Assembly: GCA_964404765.1 (NCBI GenBank)
Contig: CAYOLL010000048.1
Span: forward strand, 1 to 38,732
Source: CAYOLL01 sp964404765 [NCBI: uncultured Gemmatimonadota bacterium]
GTDB taxonomy: Bacteria > 4572-55
Direction of reading: 5' to 3'
DNA length: 38,732 bases
This document shows, one piece after another, positions 27,329 to 34,522 of the stretch (positions are counted from its first letter, which is position 1; each line of letters begins with the position of its first letter). Both the position numbers and the translations under genes were made by a program. The notes under the pieces were generated by a model, which did no database searches, was not told the origin of the DNA, and saw nothing but the letters and a program-made list of their open reading frames with translations.

Positions 27329-28117
27329 ATGAAAAATTTATTTTTGATGAGCTTGCTGTTAGGTAGTTTGTTGATCGGCACAGCTGCAGCTAAACCGGGC
27401 AAGTGGGAACAGGTCGGCAAGGAAGGCGATTGGGCGGGCACGATTGCTTTTGCCGCTTTAGATGGCGAATTGTGGAGCATTGAAGCCGACGGCAATCTCT
27501 ATCGTACCGACAAAACCGGTGAGTGGGAACAAGTCACTAAATCCGGCGATTGGAAAGGCACGATTGCTATGGTTGCTTTTGACGGCGAACTGTGGACGGT
27601 CGAAAGCGACGGCACCCTCTATCGCACGGACAAAGCCGGCAACTGGAAGCAGGTGGGTAAAAAAGGCGACTGGGCCAAAACAGCCTTCTGGACCGTTTTA
27701 GACGGCGAACTGTGGAGCGTCGAAAGTGATGGCACGCTTTACCGCACCGCTAAGGACGGCTCCTACGAGCAAGTCGGCGAAAAAGGCAAGTGGAAAACCG
27801 TGGAGGGTTTGTTTGCCATGGACGGCGAACTGTGGACGATTAAGGCCGACGCCCTCTATCGTAATGACAAAAGCGGCAACTGGAAACAAGTGGGCAAAGA
27901 AGGCGACTGGGCTAAAGCCAAATTTATCGTGCCGGTGGACAACTATATCTGGTCGGTCGAAGCCGACGGTAACCTGTATCGCACCGACAAAGACGGCGTG
28001 TGGCAGCAAATCGGCGCCGCCGGCGAATGGCACGGTGTGTTGGGTCTGGTGGCTTTAGACGGCGAGCTGTGGACAATCGAAGATGACGGAACGCTTTATA
28101 AAACGTCTACCAACTAA
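27329..28117 (+). CDS. Secreted six-repeat tectonin-like beta-propeller protein
   Basis: A 262-residue exported protein: a signal peptide (LFLMSLLLGSLLIGTAAA) followed by six tandem repeats of 39-41 residues, each of the form GxWxQVGKxGDW, a hydrophobic strand, DGELWSIEADGxLYRTDK. This is the tectonin/tachylectin-2 style blade, so a six-bladed propeller is predicted; such proteins bind sugars or lipopolysaccharide. No enzyme motif is present. ATG 27329 is chosen for the GGGGAG site 8 bases before it and the signal peptide that starts there. The repeats are close in sequence but not identical in DNA, so they are older than the duplication at 3942-6385. Confidence 0.85.
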   Translation: MKNLFLMSLLLGSLLIGTAAAKPGKWEQVGKEGDWAGTIAFAALDGELWSIEADGNLYRTDKTGEWEQVTKSGDWKGTIAMVAFDGELWTVESDGTLYRTDKAGNWKQVGKKGDWAKTAFWTVLDGELWSVESDGTLYRTAKDGSYEQVGEKGKWKTVEGLFAMDGELWTIKADALYRNDKSGNWKQVGKEGDWAKAKFIVPVDNYIWSVEADGNLYRTDKDGVWQQIGAAGEWHGVLGLVALDGELWTIEDDGTLYKTSTN

Positions 28118-28146
28118 ATAGACAAGCAAATTTTTTGGAGACAGAG

Positions 28147-28689
28147 ATGACCGGGCCAACTCATGCTATTATTGCAGCTAGCGCCACGCTGGCCTACTAT
28201 GAAATGACAAATAGCACACCTGTGGGTTTTCTACCCTGGTTGATCATCATTGCCGGTTCACTATTTCCGGATATTGATGAGCCGCATTCGACGATCAGCA
28301 AGCCGCTGGGAATTGTGGGTAAGATGCTGCCGAAATGGCTGCAAACGATGGTTCATGCCCCAATTCAGGCGTTTAGCGATGGGATTTCCAAAGTTTTCGG
28401 ACATCGCGGCGTAACCCATTATCTGCTATGGCCGGCGTTGTTGGGCGGGCTGGGTTGGTATCAGCAAAGCCAAATTCTGCAATGGTTTAGCTGGGGCTAT
28501 CTGTGGCATTTGCTGGCCGATTGGATTACCAAGCTGGGCATTCCGGCTTTTGGTCCCTTTTATCGCAAGAACGTCTCCTTTCTGCCTAAAAAACTCCGCA
28601 TTACCACTGGCAGCTCGGCGGAAATGTTTATCAATACTGTCTGCTGGCTGTATCTTTTCTATGCTATTTATCTGCGCTATACTCGTTAG
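28147..28689 (+). CDS. YdjM-type (DUF457) membrane-bound metal-dependent hydrolase
   Basis: A 180-residue integral inner-membrane protein with about four membrane segments. Family histidines and acids are present: GPTHAIIAAS at the start, GSLFPDIDEPHSTISK, FGHRGVTHYLLWP, and LWHLLADWITKLGIPAFGPF. These are the predicted metal ligands of the YdjM/DUF457 family, which is induced by DNA damage in E. coli; its reaction is not known. I use ATG 28147 (GGAG 6 bases upstream) rather than 28135, which lies before that site. The gene starts 29 bases after the propeller gene and likely shares its transcript. Confidence 0.85.
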   Translation: MTGPTHAIIAASATLAYYEMTNSTPVGFLPWLIIIAGSLFPDIDEPHSTISKPLGIVGKMLPKWLQTMVHAPIQAFSDGISKVFGHRGVTHYLLWPALLGGLGWYQQSQILQWFSWGYLWHLLADWITKLGIPAFGPFYRKNVSFLPKKLRITTGSSAEMFINTVCWLYLFYAIYLRYTR

Positions 28690-28729
28690 AGCTTTCTATT
28701 CGGCAATGCAGTAAGGAACGTTTATTAAA

Positions 28730-28964
28730 ATTAAATAACTTCCGCATTTCAAGCCCCATCGGGGCGACCCGTTTGTAGCGGACGGCAGCCCGAAAAGAAC
28801 CGTACAGCCCCATCGGGGTGACCCGTTTAATGTGCAGGCACGATTTTTACGCTCACAGGCCGCCCCGATGGGGCTGATTCGGATGTGGTTCGTTTTCTAC
28901 AAACGGGTCCGCCCTTACAGGGCTAAAGGACAGGTCAGTCGCCCAAATGCGGAAGTTATTTAAT
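28730..28964. mobile_element. 235-bp MITE-like element, complete copy
   Basis: Perfect 20-base terminal inverted repeats: 28730-28749 (attaaataacttccgcattt) and 28945-28964. Inside are three copies of a GCCCCATCGGGGC palindrome unit, two direct (from 28752 and about 28809) and one inverted (about 28861-28875). No ORF. A partial second copy lies at 1-94. It is not clear whether a short target duplication flanks it. Confidence 0.75.
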
Positions 28965-28990
28965 ACGCAATCCTGAGCTTGTGGATTTGT

Positions 28991-29106
28991 GGTTCATGGG
29001 ATAAGATGGTGAAACCTTGCGAAGGCTTAATTTGAAATCCGCATGCTTTGTGCACTGAAGCCTTCGCAAGGTTGGATTTTCACAAACTTGTTCCATGAGC
29101 CGGATT
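28991..29106. repeat. AACCTTGCGAAGG paired palindromes, copy 3
   Basis: Arms AACCTTGCGAAGGCTT (29013-29028) and AAGCCTTCGCAAGGTT (29058-29073). The left flank (TTCATGGGATAAGATGG) matches, inverted, the right flank of the pstA-pstB copy; the right flank (CACAAACTTGTTCCATGAGC) matches the right arm of the element at 12881-13042. Confidence 0.75.
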
Positions 29107-29165
29107 TGTATCCTCTTTGGACAGCAAACCCAAAGGGTCTTTTCCGTCATAAATAACCCTTAACT

Positions 29166-29305
29166 GTACTAGTCAACAACCTGTCGAACACTTGTCATGC
29201 CGGAATGCTTTTATCCGGCATCTTGTATGCCTGAAAGAAGATTCCGGTTAAAAACATACCGGAATGACACCGACAAAAAGTGTTCTAAAGGTCGTTGACT
29301 AGTAC
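29166..29305. mobile_element. 140-bp element with GTACTAGTCAAC ends and flanking direct repeats
   Basis: Terminal inverted repeats GTACTAGTCAACAACCT (left) and its complement with one mismatch (right, 29289-29305). Inner inverted arms are the TGTCATGCCGGAATGC and CCGGAATGACA type. A 17-base direct repeat, CATAAATAACCCTTAAC, sits at 29148-29164 and 29305-29321, as expected if insertion into the relic of the AACCCTTAA family duplicated the target. No ORF. Confidence 0.7.
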
Positions 29306-29492
29306 ATAAATAACCCTTAACGAGAATAGCTGCATTTCGGCATGCGGCAAAAAGACGGGTTGATGTCCACCCGTTTGTTAAAAAAAATCAGTGACAGTTT
29401 TTTTATTGTTAGCGAAACGGCCTTTCATTCGTTTGATATACAGATCGCGGATGATTTTGTTGTGGCATTGGCCGGAAAAATAAGGACAACGC

Positions 29493-30122
29493 ATGAGCCA
29501 ATACCACAACTTATTGTATGAACAACTCTTCACGCTGATCCGTAAAGAGCCGGAAAATGCGCTGGCCTTTGATGAATTGATCCAGCGTGAACTGCCGTTT
29601 TTGCAAAAATGTGCGCAGGGAACTGTTGGGCGTTTCTGCTCTGCCGAAATTGAGCCGGACGATTTAGCCATCGAGATCTGCGCCAAATTGACAAAAATGT
29701 GGCGTTCGGGCGAGTTGCCGCCCAAGATGCCGACTCAAGACCGCTTTCGCGCGTATACAGCCCGGATGTTGTCCAACCGGATGAAGGATTATTGCCGCAA
29801 GCAAAAACTTCAGCAAGATCACTTTGTGTCGGGCGATGATCACGATTGGGAAAATGTGCCGGATCAGGGGACCATTCCCGTCCCCGCAGATTACATGCGC
29901 TACGATGCTGACCGCTTGCAGCCGGCCTTGGCCAGGTTGCGGGCCAAAAACGAGCGGCATCAGCGCTGCGCGGAAATGATTCAACTGCGCTTTTTTGATA
30001 AATGCCCTTACGCCGATATTGCCGAGCGGCACGGCAAGACCGAAAGCGGCGTGCGCGGCGAACTGTCCCACAATATGAAGACCTTACGCGATATTCTGGA
30101 ACGAGACAAGCATGAAAAATAA
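29493..30122 (+). CDS. ECF-type sigma-70 family RNA polymerase sigma factor
   Basis: A 209-residue sigma factor with only regions 2 and 4. Region 2 spans about 24-110 (FDELIQRELPFLQKCAQG; DDLAIEICAKLTKMW; FRAYTARMLSNRMKDYCRKQK, the DNA-melting and -10-reading part). Region 4 spans about 145-205 (CAEMIQLRFFDKCPYADIAE, then a helix-turn-helix KTESGVRGELSHNMKTLRDIL). It would steer RNA polymerase to a special set of promoters. An AAGGA site precedes the ATG. Its end overlaps the next gene by 11 bases, the usual coupling of a sigma factor to its inhibitor. It does not belong to a subgroup I can name. Confidence 0.85.
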   Translation: MSQYHNLLYEQLFTLIRKEPENALAFDELIQRELPFLQKCAQGTVGRFCSAEIEPDDLAIEICAKLTKMWRSGELPPKMPTQDRFRAYTARMLSNRMKDYCRKQKLQQDHFVSGDDHDWENVPDQGTIPVPADYMRYDADRLQPALARLRAKNERHQRCAEMIQLRFFDKCPYADIAERHGKTESGVRGELSHNMKTLRDILERDKHEK

Positions 30123-30789
30123 ACCGTCATTTGAAAAATTAATGGCCTTTGTCCACGAAGAATTGCCGACAACCGAAGCCGCCCGCTTGCAAGCCTATCT
30201 GTCCGATCCGGCCTGCGACGCCAAAACCCGCGCCGATTACGAATTTTTGCGCGGCATAGACTCCGGCCTGCGCCGCTACGATTGGGTCGCCGAAATCACC
30301 CCGGACAGCCAAACCGCGCCGGCTTATCTGCTGGCCCGCGCCCGTGAGGCCTACAAAGAACTTCTGCCTCGCGAGGTTTTGCTGGGCATTGAAAAGCCCG
30401 CGCCATCAGAATCACCAGGGTTAATCCAAAAATTAATAGCGCAGTTGGGGCCCGGCGTCCGGTTTGCCTTTCGCGGAGCCGACGAAACCGGTGATACCTA
30501 TCTTGTCGATGACGTACGCCTGTTTTTTTCCCGCCAGGAAGAAACTCCGTCCGGCTTGAAAGTGCGCGCCCAATTCACGGTTCCACCGGAACAAAAGCAG
30601 CATTTTGCCGGCATCGGCATCATCCTGACCGGCGCCGACGAGCAAACCCGCGAGTACAAGCTGGACGCCCATCTGCGTTTTAAAACCGAGCGCATTGCTT
30701 ATGGGGCGTATACGCTCATTGTCCGCACCGACCCGCCTTACGTCTTCCCGGATATTATTTTCCAGCCTAAACAGGACTTGGAAGGTTAA
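30112..30789 (+). CDS. Putative soluble anti-sigma-like regulator
   Basis: A 225-residue protein of unknown family. The first ~45 residues (FEKLMAFVHEELPTTEAARL, then AYLSDPACDA) follow the pattern of the anti-sigma N-terminal helices, but only H15 and one cysteine remain, so the zinc motif HxxxCxxC is missing. A helical linker (about 60-105) leads to a beta-rich C-terminal domain (about 113-215) of the type seen in carbohydrate- or protein-binding sandwiches. There is no signal peptide or membrane segment, unlike most anti-sigma factors, so it should be cytoplasmic. Overlap with the sigma gene, position before a CHAT protease, and domain layout suggest that it holds the sigma factor and is controlled by proteolysis (inference). 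Confidence 0.55.
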   Translation: MKNKPSFEKLMAFVHEELPTTEAARLQAYLSDPACDAKTRADYEFLRGIDSGLRRYDWVAEITPDSQTAPAYLLARAREAYKELLPREVLLGIEKPAPSESPGLIQKLIAQLGPGVRFAFRGADETGDTYLVDDVRLFFSRQEETPSGLKVRAQFTVPPEQKQHFAGIGIILTGADEQTREYKLDAHLRFKTERIAYGAYTLIVRTDPPYVFPDIIFQPKQDLEG

Positions 30790-30796
30790 GCCGTTG

Positions 30797-30819
30797 AAAC
30801 GGCTCAGACCGTTTTTTTT
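30797..30819 (+). terminator. Terminator-like hairpin after the anti-sigma-like gene
   Basis: AAACGG (30797-30802) pairs with CCGTTT (30809-30814), with T to 30819. An alternative hairpin, AGCCGTT/AACGGCT (30789-30804), competes with it. It lies before the CHAT gene, so it would limit read-through into that gene. Confidence 0.6.
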
Positions 30820-30830
30820 GGGCATCGTGG

Positions 30831-30898
30831 ACACCGGGATGAATCCCGGTGTTAATGATTTTACTGATTTTACAGTAACACCCGGTTTTAACCGGGTG
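30831..30898. repeat. Two CCGGG-type palindromes in the gap before the CHAT gene
   Basis: ACACCGGGAT (30831-30840) pairs perfectly with ATCCCGGTGT (30843-30852), and CACCCGGTT (30879-30887) with AACCGGGTG (30890-30898). The two are related (CACCxGG core) with 2-base loops, and neither is followed by a T run. Such palindromes are common as dispersed repeats. Confidence 0.65.
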
Positions 30899-30923
30899 AA
30901 AATGCTCTGAATAGGTTGCACCG

Positions 30924-30945
30924 AAACCGTTTTAACGGTTTTTTG
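30924..30945 (+). terminator. Second terminator-like palindrome before the CHAT gene
   Basis: AAACCGTT (30924-30931) pairs with AACGGTTT (30934-30941) and continues into T to 30944. It repeats the core of the hairpin at 30789-30804. It lies 61 bases before the CHAT start codon. Confidence 0.55.
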
Positions 30946-31005
30946 TCGATAACATGCCAAGTTTTGGCCTAAAAACAGGTAAGCGCCTGATCAATCGAGC
31001 GAAGC

Positions 31006-33924
31006 ATGACCTTGGAAGAATTGATTCAGCAGCCGGAGTTGTGGACACAGGTAAACCTGTCAGCGCATCTGGCCGAGCAAGGCTTAGATTTTTTCCTGAA
31101 GTTGCGCCGGGCTGTTTTTGATGAATACCGCTTTCGGTCTGCGCCGGAAACAGGGCGGCAGTTGCTGTGCCATTTGCACGAAGCCGCTGCGCGACAGACG
31201 TTATGGCTTGGTTTTATTGCCGAGTGCGCGGCTTATCTGGATTTGACACAGGGCCATTTAACAAGCGACCCGTTATTATTGGCGCAGAGTGTTGCCGGTT
31301 TTAAACAGGCCAGTCGTTTCTATCGACAAGCCGACTGCAAATGGGGTCAGGCCGCTGCTCAGGTCTATCTGGCCCAGGCCGAAGATGTATTGTTCTCTGC
31401 AAGCGATCAGGCCAATCAAAAAGCCGCCTTCCAAAAAATAGAGCGCCGTTTAAATCGCTGGGAGCCATACCTGGCACAGCATCCCCACCATGACATTCTG
31501 CTTGGCAATTATTATCAGATTCGCCAAAGATTGTGCGCTAAGCAAAATAATTATACACTGTCGCTTAAATGGGGCGAAAAAGCAGTAGCAATATTCCGGC
31601 GTCTGAATGTGCCGCCAAAGTTGGTTGTTTCCCTGCGCAATTATGCCTCGGACTTGCTATTTGTGGGACGAGCCGCCCAGGCAGAGCATGTCCTGCAGGA
31701 AATCGCCAATTTGCCCGAAGGAGCGCGTCAAAGTCGCCAGATTCAGTTGACCGTTACAGGCATCCGCGCCAAAAACTGTGTCTCCAACTTCAACGGGGCG
31801 CTTCGGCTCTTTGAGGCCGGGAAGCCTTACAAATTAACCCGGCATTTGGATCAACTGGCGTACTTGAACGCCTGTTGGTCCTATTATTATATCGGTCATT
31901 TAGAAGATGGAGAAACCCTTTTGGCTGAGTTGGAAAGCGCGATCAAAGCTCTGCCGGAAACCCACCGCGAAATGGGCCGTGTCCTGGAATTACGCGGACA
32001 TTTTCTTTTGCGCCGGCAGGATTTGGCGGCTGCCGCCGAGAGTTTTCAACGCGCGTTGGGTATTTATCGAAAAATGAACATTCCCGGTCTGATTGCCGAC
32101 GCCTTAAACAGCCTGGCCGGATTATATTTGCGACAACAGCAGCCGGAATTAGCCTATGCGGCAACGCAGGAAGCGATTGCAATTTTAGCCAATCAAATTG
32201 ACCCGCGTCTGGAAGCTTATATTTTCCAGGGTCAGGCCGCTTTGCAGTTTACGGATTCTGTCAGCGGCGCGGCATTGGCCGCCAAAGCCTTTCGCGCCGG
32301 ACTGCGTGTGCTGGGCAAAAAGCCGCTGCCGGAATATCGTTATCCACTGTTACACGGCCTGGCCCGTGCGCAGGCGGCTGCCGGTCATCCGCGCCCGGTT
32401 GTCCGTTATTTGCGGCAGGCCGTGCAAGCCATTGAGCAGGCTTCGACCAATCTGCAAGTTTACGAGCGGCATCAGGTGGCCTTCTTCGACCGCGAAGAGC
32501 GGGTGGCCGTTTATCACGATCTGGCTGCCTGGTATCTGGAACGGAATCAATTGGCGCAAGCCTTTGAAGTCATCGAGCGCGGTAAATCCCGCGCCCTGAA
32601 CGTCCTGCTGGCCGCCATCCGCGACCAAATCCCGGTCGATTCCGAACTGACCCAAAAAATCCGCCGGCTGCAGCAGGAGCGCGATCAACGCCTGCTGGCC
32701 TTGCACGAAGCCGGCCCGAATAATAGCCTCGCCGACCGTCATTTGGATGCCAACAGCACTGGTATTTTGCGCGAACTAAAACCGCTGGAAGATGAACTGG
32801 CGCAGTTACGTCGGCAGGCCATGTCCGCCTCAACCCGGGCCGGGGAAGAAGTGTCTTTGTTTTGCCCGGTCATCCGCTCGCTGGCGGAGTTCTGCGCCTG
32901 TTTGCCCGTTGGCAGCGTTGCCGTCCAATTCTTTCCCGTCGCGACAAACTGGCATGCCCTGCTCATCTTTCCCGACGGCGCGCTGCGGCAGGTCAGGCTT
33001 GGTTCCCGTGCTGAGGCGCGCGAAGCCATGGACGATTGGCGCAGCGACATCGAAACAACCATTGACCTGGCCCGCGCCGGACTCATAGCCGCGATTGAAA
33101 CGGATCAGTTAGCGGCGGGACAGGCCGATCTGGGCCGCTTGTACGACCTGTTGTGGCGGCAGCTCGCGCTTCATCTGGCCAAAGCCGATACCGTGCTGGT
33201 TCTGCCGCACGGCGATTTGCATCATGTTCCGTTCCACGCCTTGCATGACGGCGTCCGATATGTGACCGACCGCTGGCAGATTGCCCATGCGCCAAGCGCT
33301 TCGGTCTATACGCACTGCGCCGGACGTTCGCGCGTGTTTGATCCCGCCGCCGTGCTGCTGACGGGCAGCAGTCAGCCGGATTTGGATTATGTCAGGGCCG
33401 AGTTGACCGATTTGGGCAAGCTGTTTCCGCAGGCCGCCCGCTGTCTGGACGATCCGCAAGCTGCGGCGAAATTGCAGCAACACGGCCCGACCGCCACAAT
33501 TTGTCATCTGGCCGGGCACGGTTATTATGAAAAAGCCGCGCCCCATCTGTCCTACCTGCGCATCGGCCCGGACAGTTGTTTGACTATGGGCGACCTGTAC
33601 GGCCTGCGTCTGGATCGCGCCTACATCGTGACCCTGAGCGGCTGCGAAACCGGCCTGACTCGCCAAACCCACGGCGATGAATTGATCGGCTTGCAGCGCG
33701 GCTTTCTCTACGCCGGCGCCGCTCGTTTGGTCGCCGGTCTGTGGCGGGTGAACGATCAGGCCACGTCGTTGTGGATGATGTTATTTTACCAAACCTTGCT
33801 GGCGGGGAATACGCCGCTGCAAGCCTTGCAGGCAGCGCGAAAAGGTGTGCGGGACAGCGGTCTGCCCGGTTTTGCCCATCCCGTTTTCTGGGCCGGGATG
33901 CAGATGATTGGGGTGGTGGATTAG
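31006..33924 (+). CDS. TPR-CHAT caspase-like protease
   Basis: A 972-residue cytoplasmic protein. Residues about 1-600 are helical with TPR-like pairs (for example FQRALGIYRKMNIPGLIADA, about 345-364, and NQLAQAFEVIERGKSRALN, about 513-531). A coiled segment follows (about 545-610), then a CHAT domain from about 640 to the end. The catalytic pair is intact: H838 in HLAGHGYYEK and C880 in LSGCETGL, followed by GDELIGLQRGFLYAGAARLV and AGLWRVND, all classic CHAT text. CHAT proteases are cysteine peptidases related to caspases and separase and usually cut one partner protein. There is no signal peptide. The ribosome-binding site is weak (GAGCGAAGC). It lies 216 bases after the anti-sigma-like gene in the same direction and ends before a terminator at 33968. 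Confidence 0.92.
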   Translation: MTLEELIQQPELWTQVNLSAHLAEQGLDFFLKLRRAVFDEYRFRSAPETGRQLLCHLHEAAARQTLWLGFIAECAAYLDLTQGHLTSDPLLLAQSVAGFKQASRFYRQADCKWGQAAAQVYLAQAEDVLFSASDQANQKAAFQKIERRLNRWEPYLAQHPHHDILLGNYYQIRQRLCAKQNNYTLSLKWGEKAVAIFRRLNVPPKLVVSLRNYASDLLFVGRAAQAEHVLQEIANLPEGARQSRQIQLTVTGIRAKNCVSNFNGALRLFEAGKPYKLTRHLDQLAYLNACWSYYYIGHLEDGETLLAELESAIKALPETHREMGRVLELRGHFLLRRQDLAAAAESFQRALGIYRKMNIPGLIADALNSLAGLYLRQQQPELAYAATQEAIAILANQIDPRLEAYIFQGQAALQFTDSVSGAALAAKAFRAGLRVLGKKPLPEYRYPLLHGLARAQAAAGHPRPVVRYLRQAVQAIEQASTNLQVYERHQVAFFDREERVAVYHDLAAWYLERNQLAQAFEVIERGKSRALNVLLAAIRDQIPVDSELTQKIRRLQQERDQRLLALHEAGPNNSLADRHLDANSTGILRELKPLEDELAQLRRQAMSASTRAGEEVSLFCPVIRSLAEFCACLPVGSVAVQFFPVATNWHALLIFPDGALRQVRLGSRAEAREAMDDWRSDIETTIDLARAGLIAAIETDQLAAGQADLGRLYDLLWRQLALHLAKADTVLVLPHGDLHHVPFHALHDGVRYVTDRWQIAHAPSASVYTHCAGRSRVFDPAAVLLTGSSQPDLDYVRAELTDLGKLFPQAARCLDDPQAAAKLQQHGPTATICHLAGHGYYEKAAPHLSYLRIGPDSCLTMGDLYGLRLDRAYIVTLSGCETGLTRQTHGDELIGLQRGFLYAGAARLVAGLWRVNDQATSLWMMLFYQTLLAGNTPLQALQAARKGVRDSGLPGFAHPVFWAGMQMIGVVD

Positions 33925-33967
33925 AGCTTTCTCTTTATAACTGCCGGATGTAAAAAGCGGATTTTTT

Positions 33968-34001
33968 AACCCGTTGATCATGATGATCGGCGGGTTTTTT
34001 T
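33968..34001 (+). terminator. Intrinsic terminator after the CHAT gene
   Basis: AACCCG (33968-33973) pairs with CGGGTT (33991-33996), with inner pairing of GATCA/TGATC, followed by T. It separates the sigma/CHAT locus from the convergent minus-strand genes. Confidence 0.85.
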
Positions 34002-34019
34002 ATTTTCTGGCAAAAATTT

Positions 34020-34085
34020 GCTAGCGATTTGAAAGGTCGCTCGTTGATCCGATGAACGGGTCAGGCAGGCAGCGTGGGCGATACG
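34020..34085. repeat. Stray unit of the 204-bp repeat family
   Basis: The text GCTAGCGATTTGAAAGGTCG through GGCGATACGG matches the start of the 204-bp units at 35166 and 35370 in the same orientation, with roughly 80% identity by eye. It lies just after the end of the aspartic protease gene, so the two-gene cassette 34094-34890 has repeat units on both sides. Confidence 0.65.
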
Positions 34086-34093
34086 GTAAGTTT

Positions 34094-34522
34094 TCACTGT
34101 TCATCATCAGTTGGCGACAACAAGCATGTTTGACCGCCGGGTCCATCCAGCAACACTTTCATCTGTCGCAGCAAAGCCCGGCCGATCAAAAAGCGGCTAT
34201 TGCCTTCAAACGTCTGGACAATAATTGAATAACGTATCCCGGTCTTGGAAATTTGCACAAAGGCTTTGGCTTCAATAAAATAGATCAACTGACCGGTAAC
34301 GGTTTGACCATAAGGGTTTTTGGATATGGGTAGCTGCCATTTGGCCAGCTGCAAGCGTTCAAAGAGCAAATACGGAATGAGCAACGCTTCGCTGTAGCCT
34401 GTATCAATCTGAACCCATTCTTCCTGTTCGGAATGCAACAGGCCCGCCGGAGTGATCACCTGAATGCCTATTCCAAACCTGTCGACCGATGGCCAACAGG
34501 CTAAGCGAACGCGATCTGCCAT
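34094..34522 (-). CDS. Retropepsin-like (clan AA) aspartic protease
   Basis: A 142-residue small soluble protein with the single-lobe pepsin-like fold. The catalytic triplet is D40-T41-G42 in VQIDTGYSEALLIPYLLFER, and the second hallmark is near the end: FLIGRALLRQMKVLLDGPGG, the I-G-x-x-L-L-x-x-x-x-V-x-x-D pattern of bacterial clan AA proteases, which work as dimers. GGAGG lies 5 bases before ATG 34522; the ORF is open 45 codons further but that part overlaps the upstream gene in another frame. It overlaps the upstream gene by 22 bases, so the two are coupled. Its target is unknown; the coupled protein is the first candidate. Confidence 0.75.
   Translation of the reverse strand: MADRVRLACWPSVDRFGIGIQVITPAGLLHSEQEEWVQIDTGYSEALLIPYLLFERLQLAKWQLPISKNPYGQTVTGQLIYFIEAKAFVQISKTGIRYSIIVQTFEGNSRFLIGRALLRQMKVLLDGPGGQTCLLSPTDDEQ

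Larger units (their letters stand above)
28690..29492. other. Intergenic patch of stacked repeat elements
   Basis: This 803-base gap before the sigma factor gene holds, in order, the 235-bp element (28730-28964), a paired-palindrome element (28991-29106), and a relic of the AACCCTTAA family split by a 140-bp element (29125-29327). The last ~160 bases contain a small hairpin (ACGGGT/ACCCGT, 29355-29374) and presumably the promoter of the sigma operon, which I could not place. A TATACA at 29437-29442 lacks a partner at the right distance. Confidence 0.7.

Noticed and set aside
29401-29445. Sigma-70 promoter (TTGTTA/TATACA) for the sigma operon
   Set aside because: The spacing is 25 bases, far from 17, and no typical ECF AAC/CGT pair at the right distance was found.
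29493-33924. Type III-E CRISPR accessory locus (Csx29/Csx30/sigma)
   Set aside because: Gene order is reminiscent, but there is no CRISPR array, no Cas7-11-like gene, and the middle protein is far shorter than Csx30. It is used only as a mechanistic analogy.
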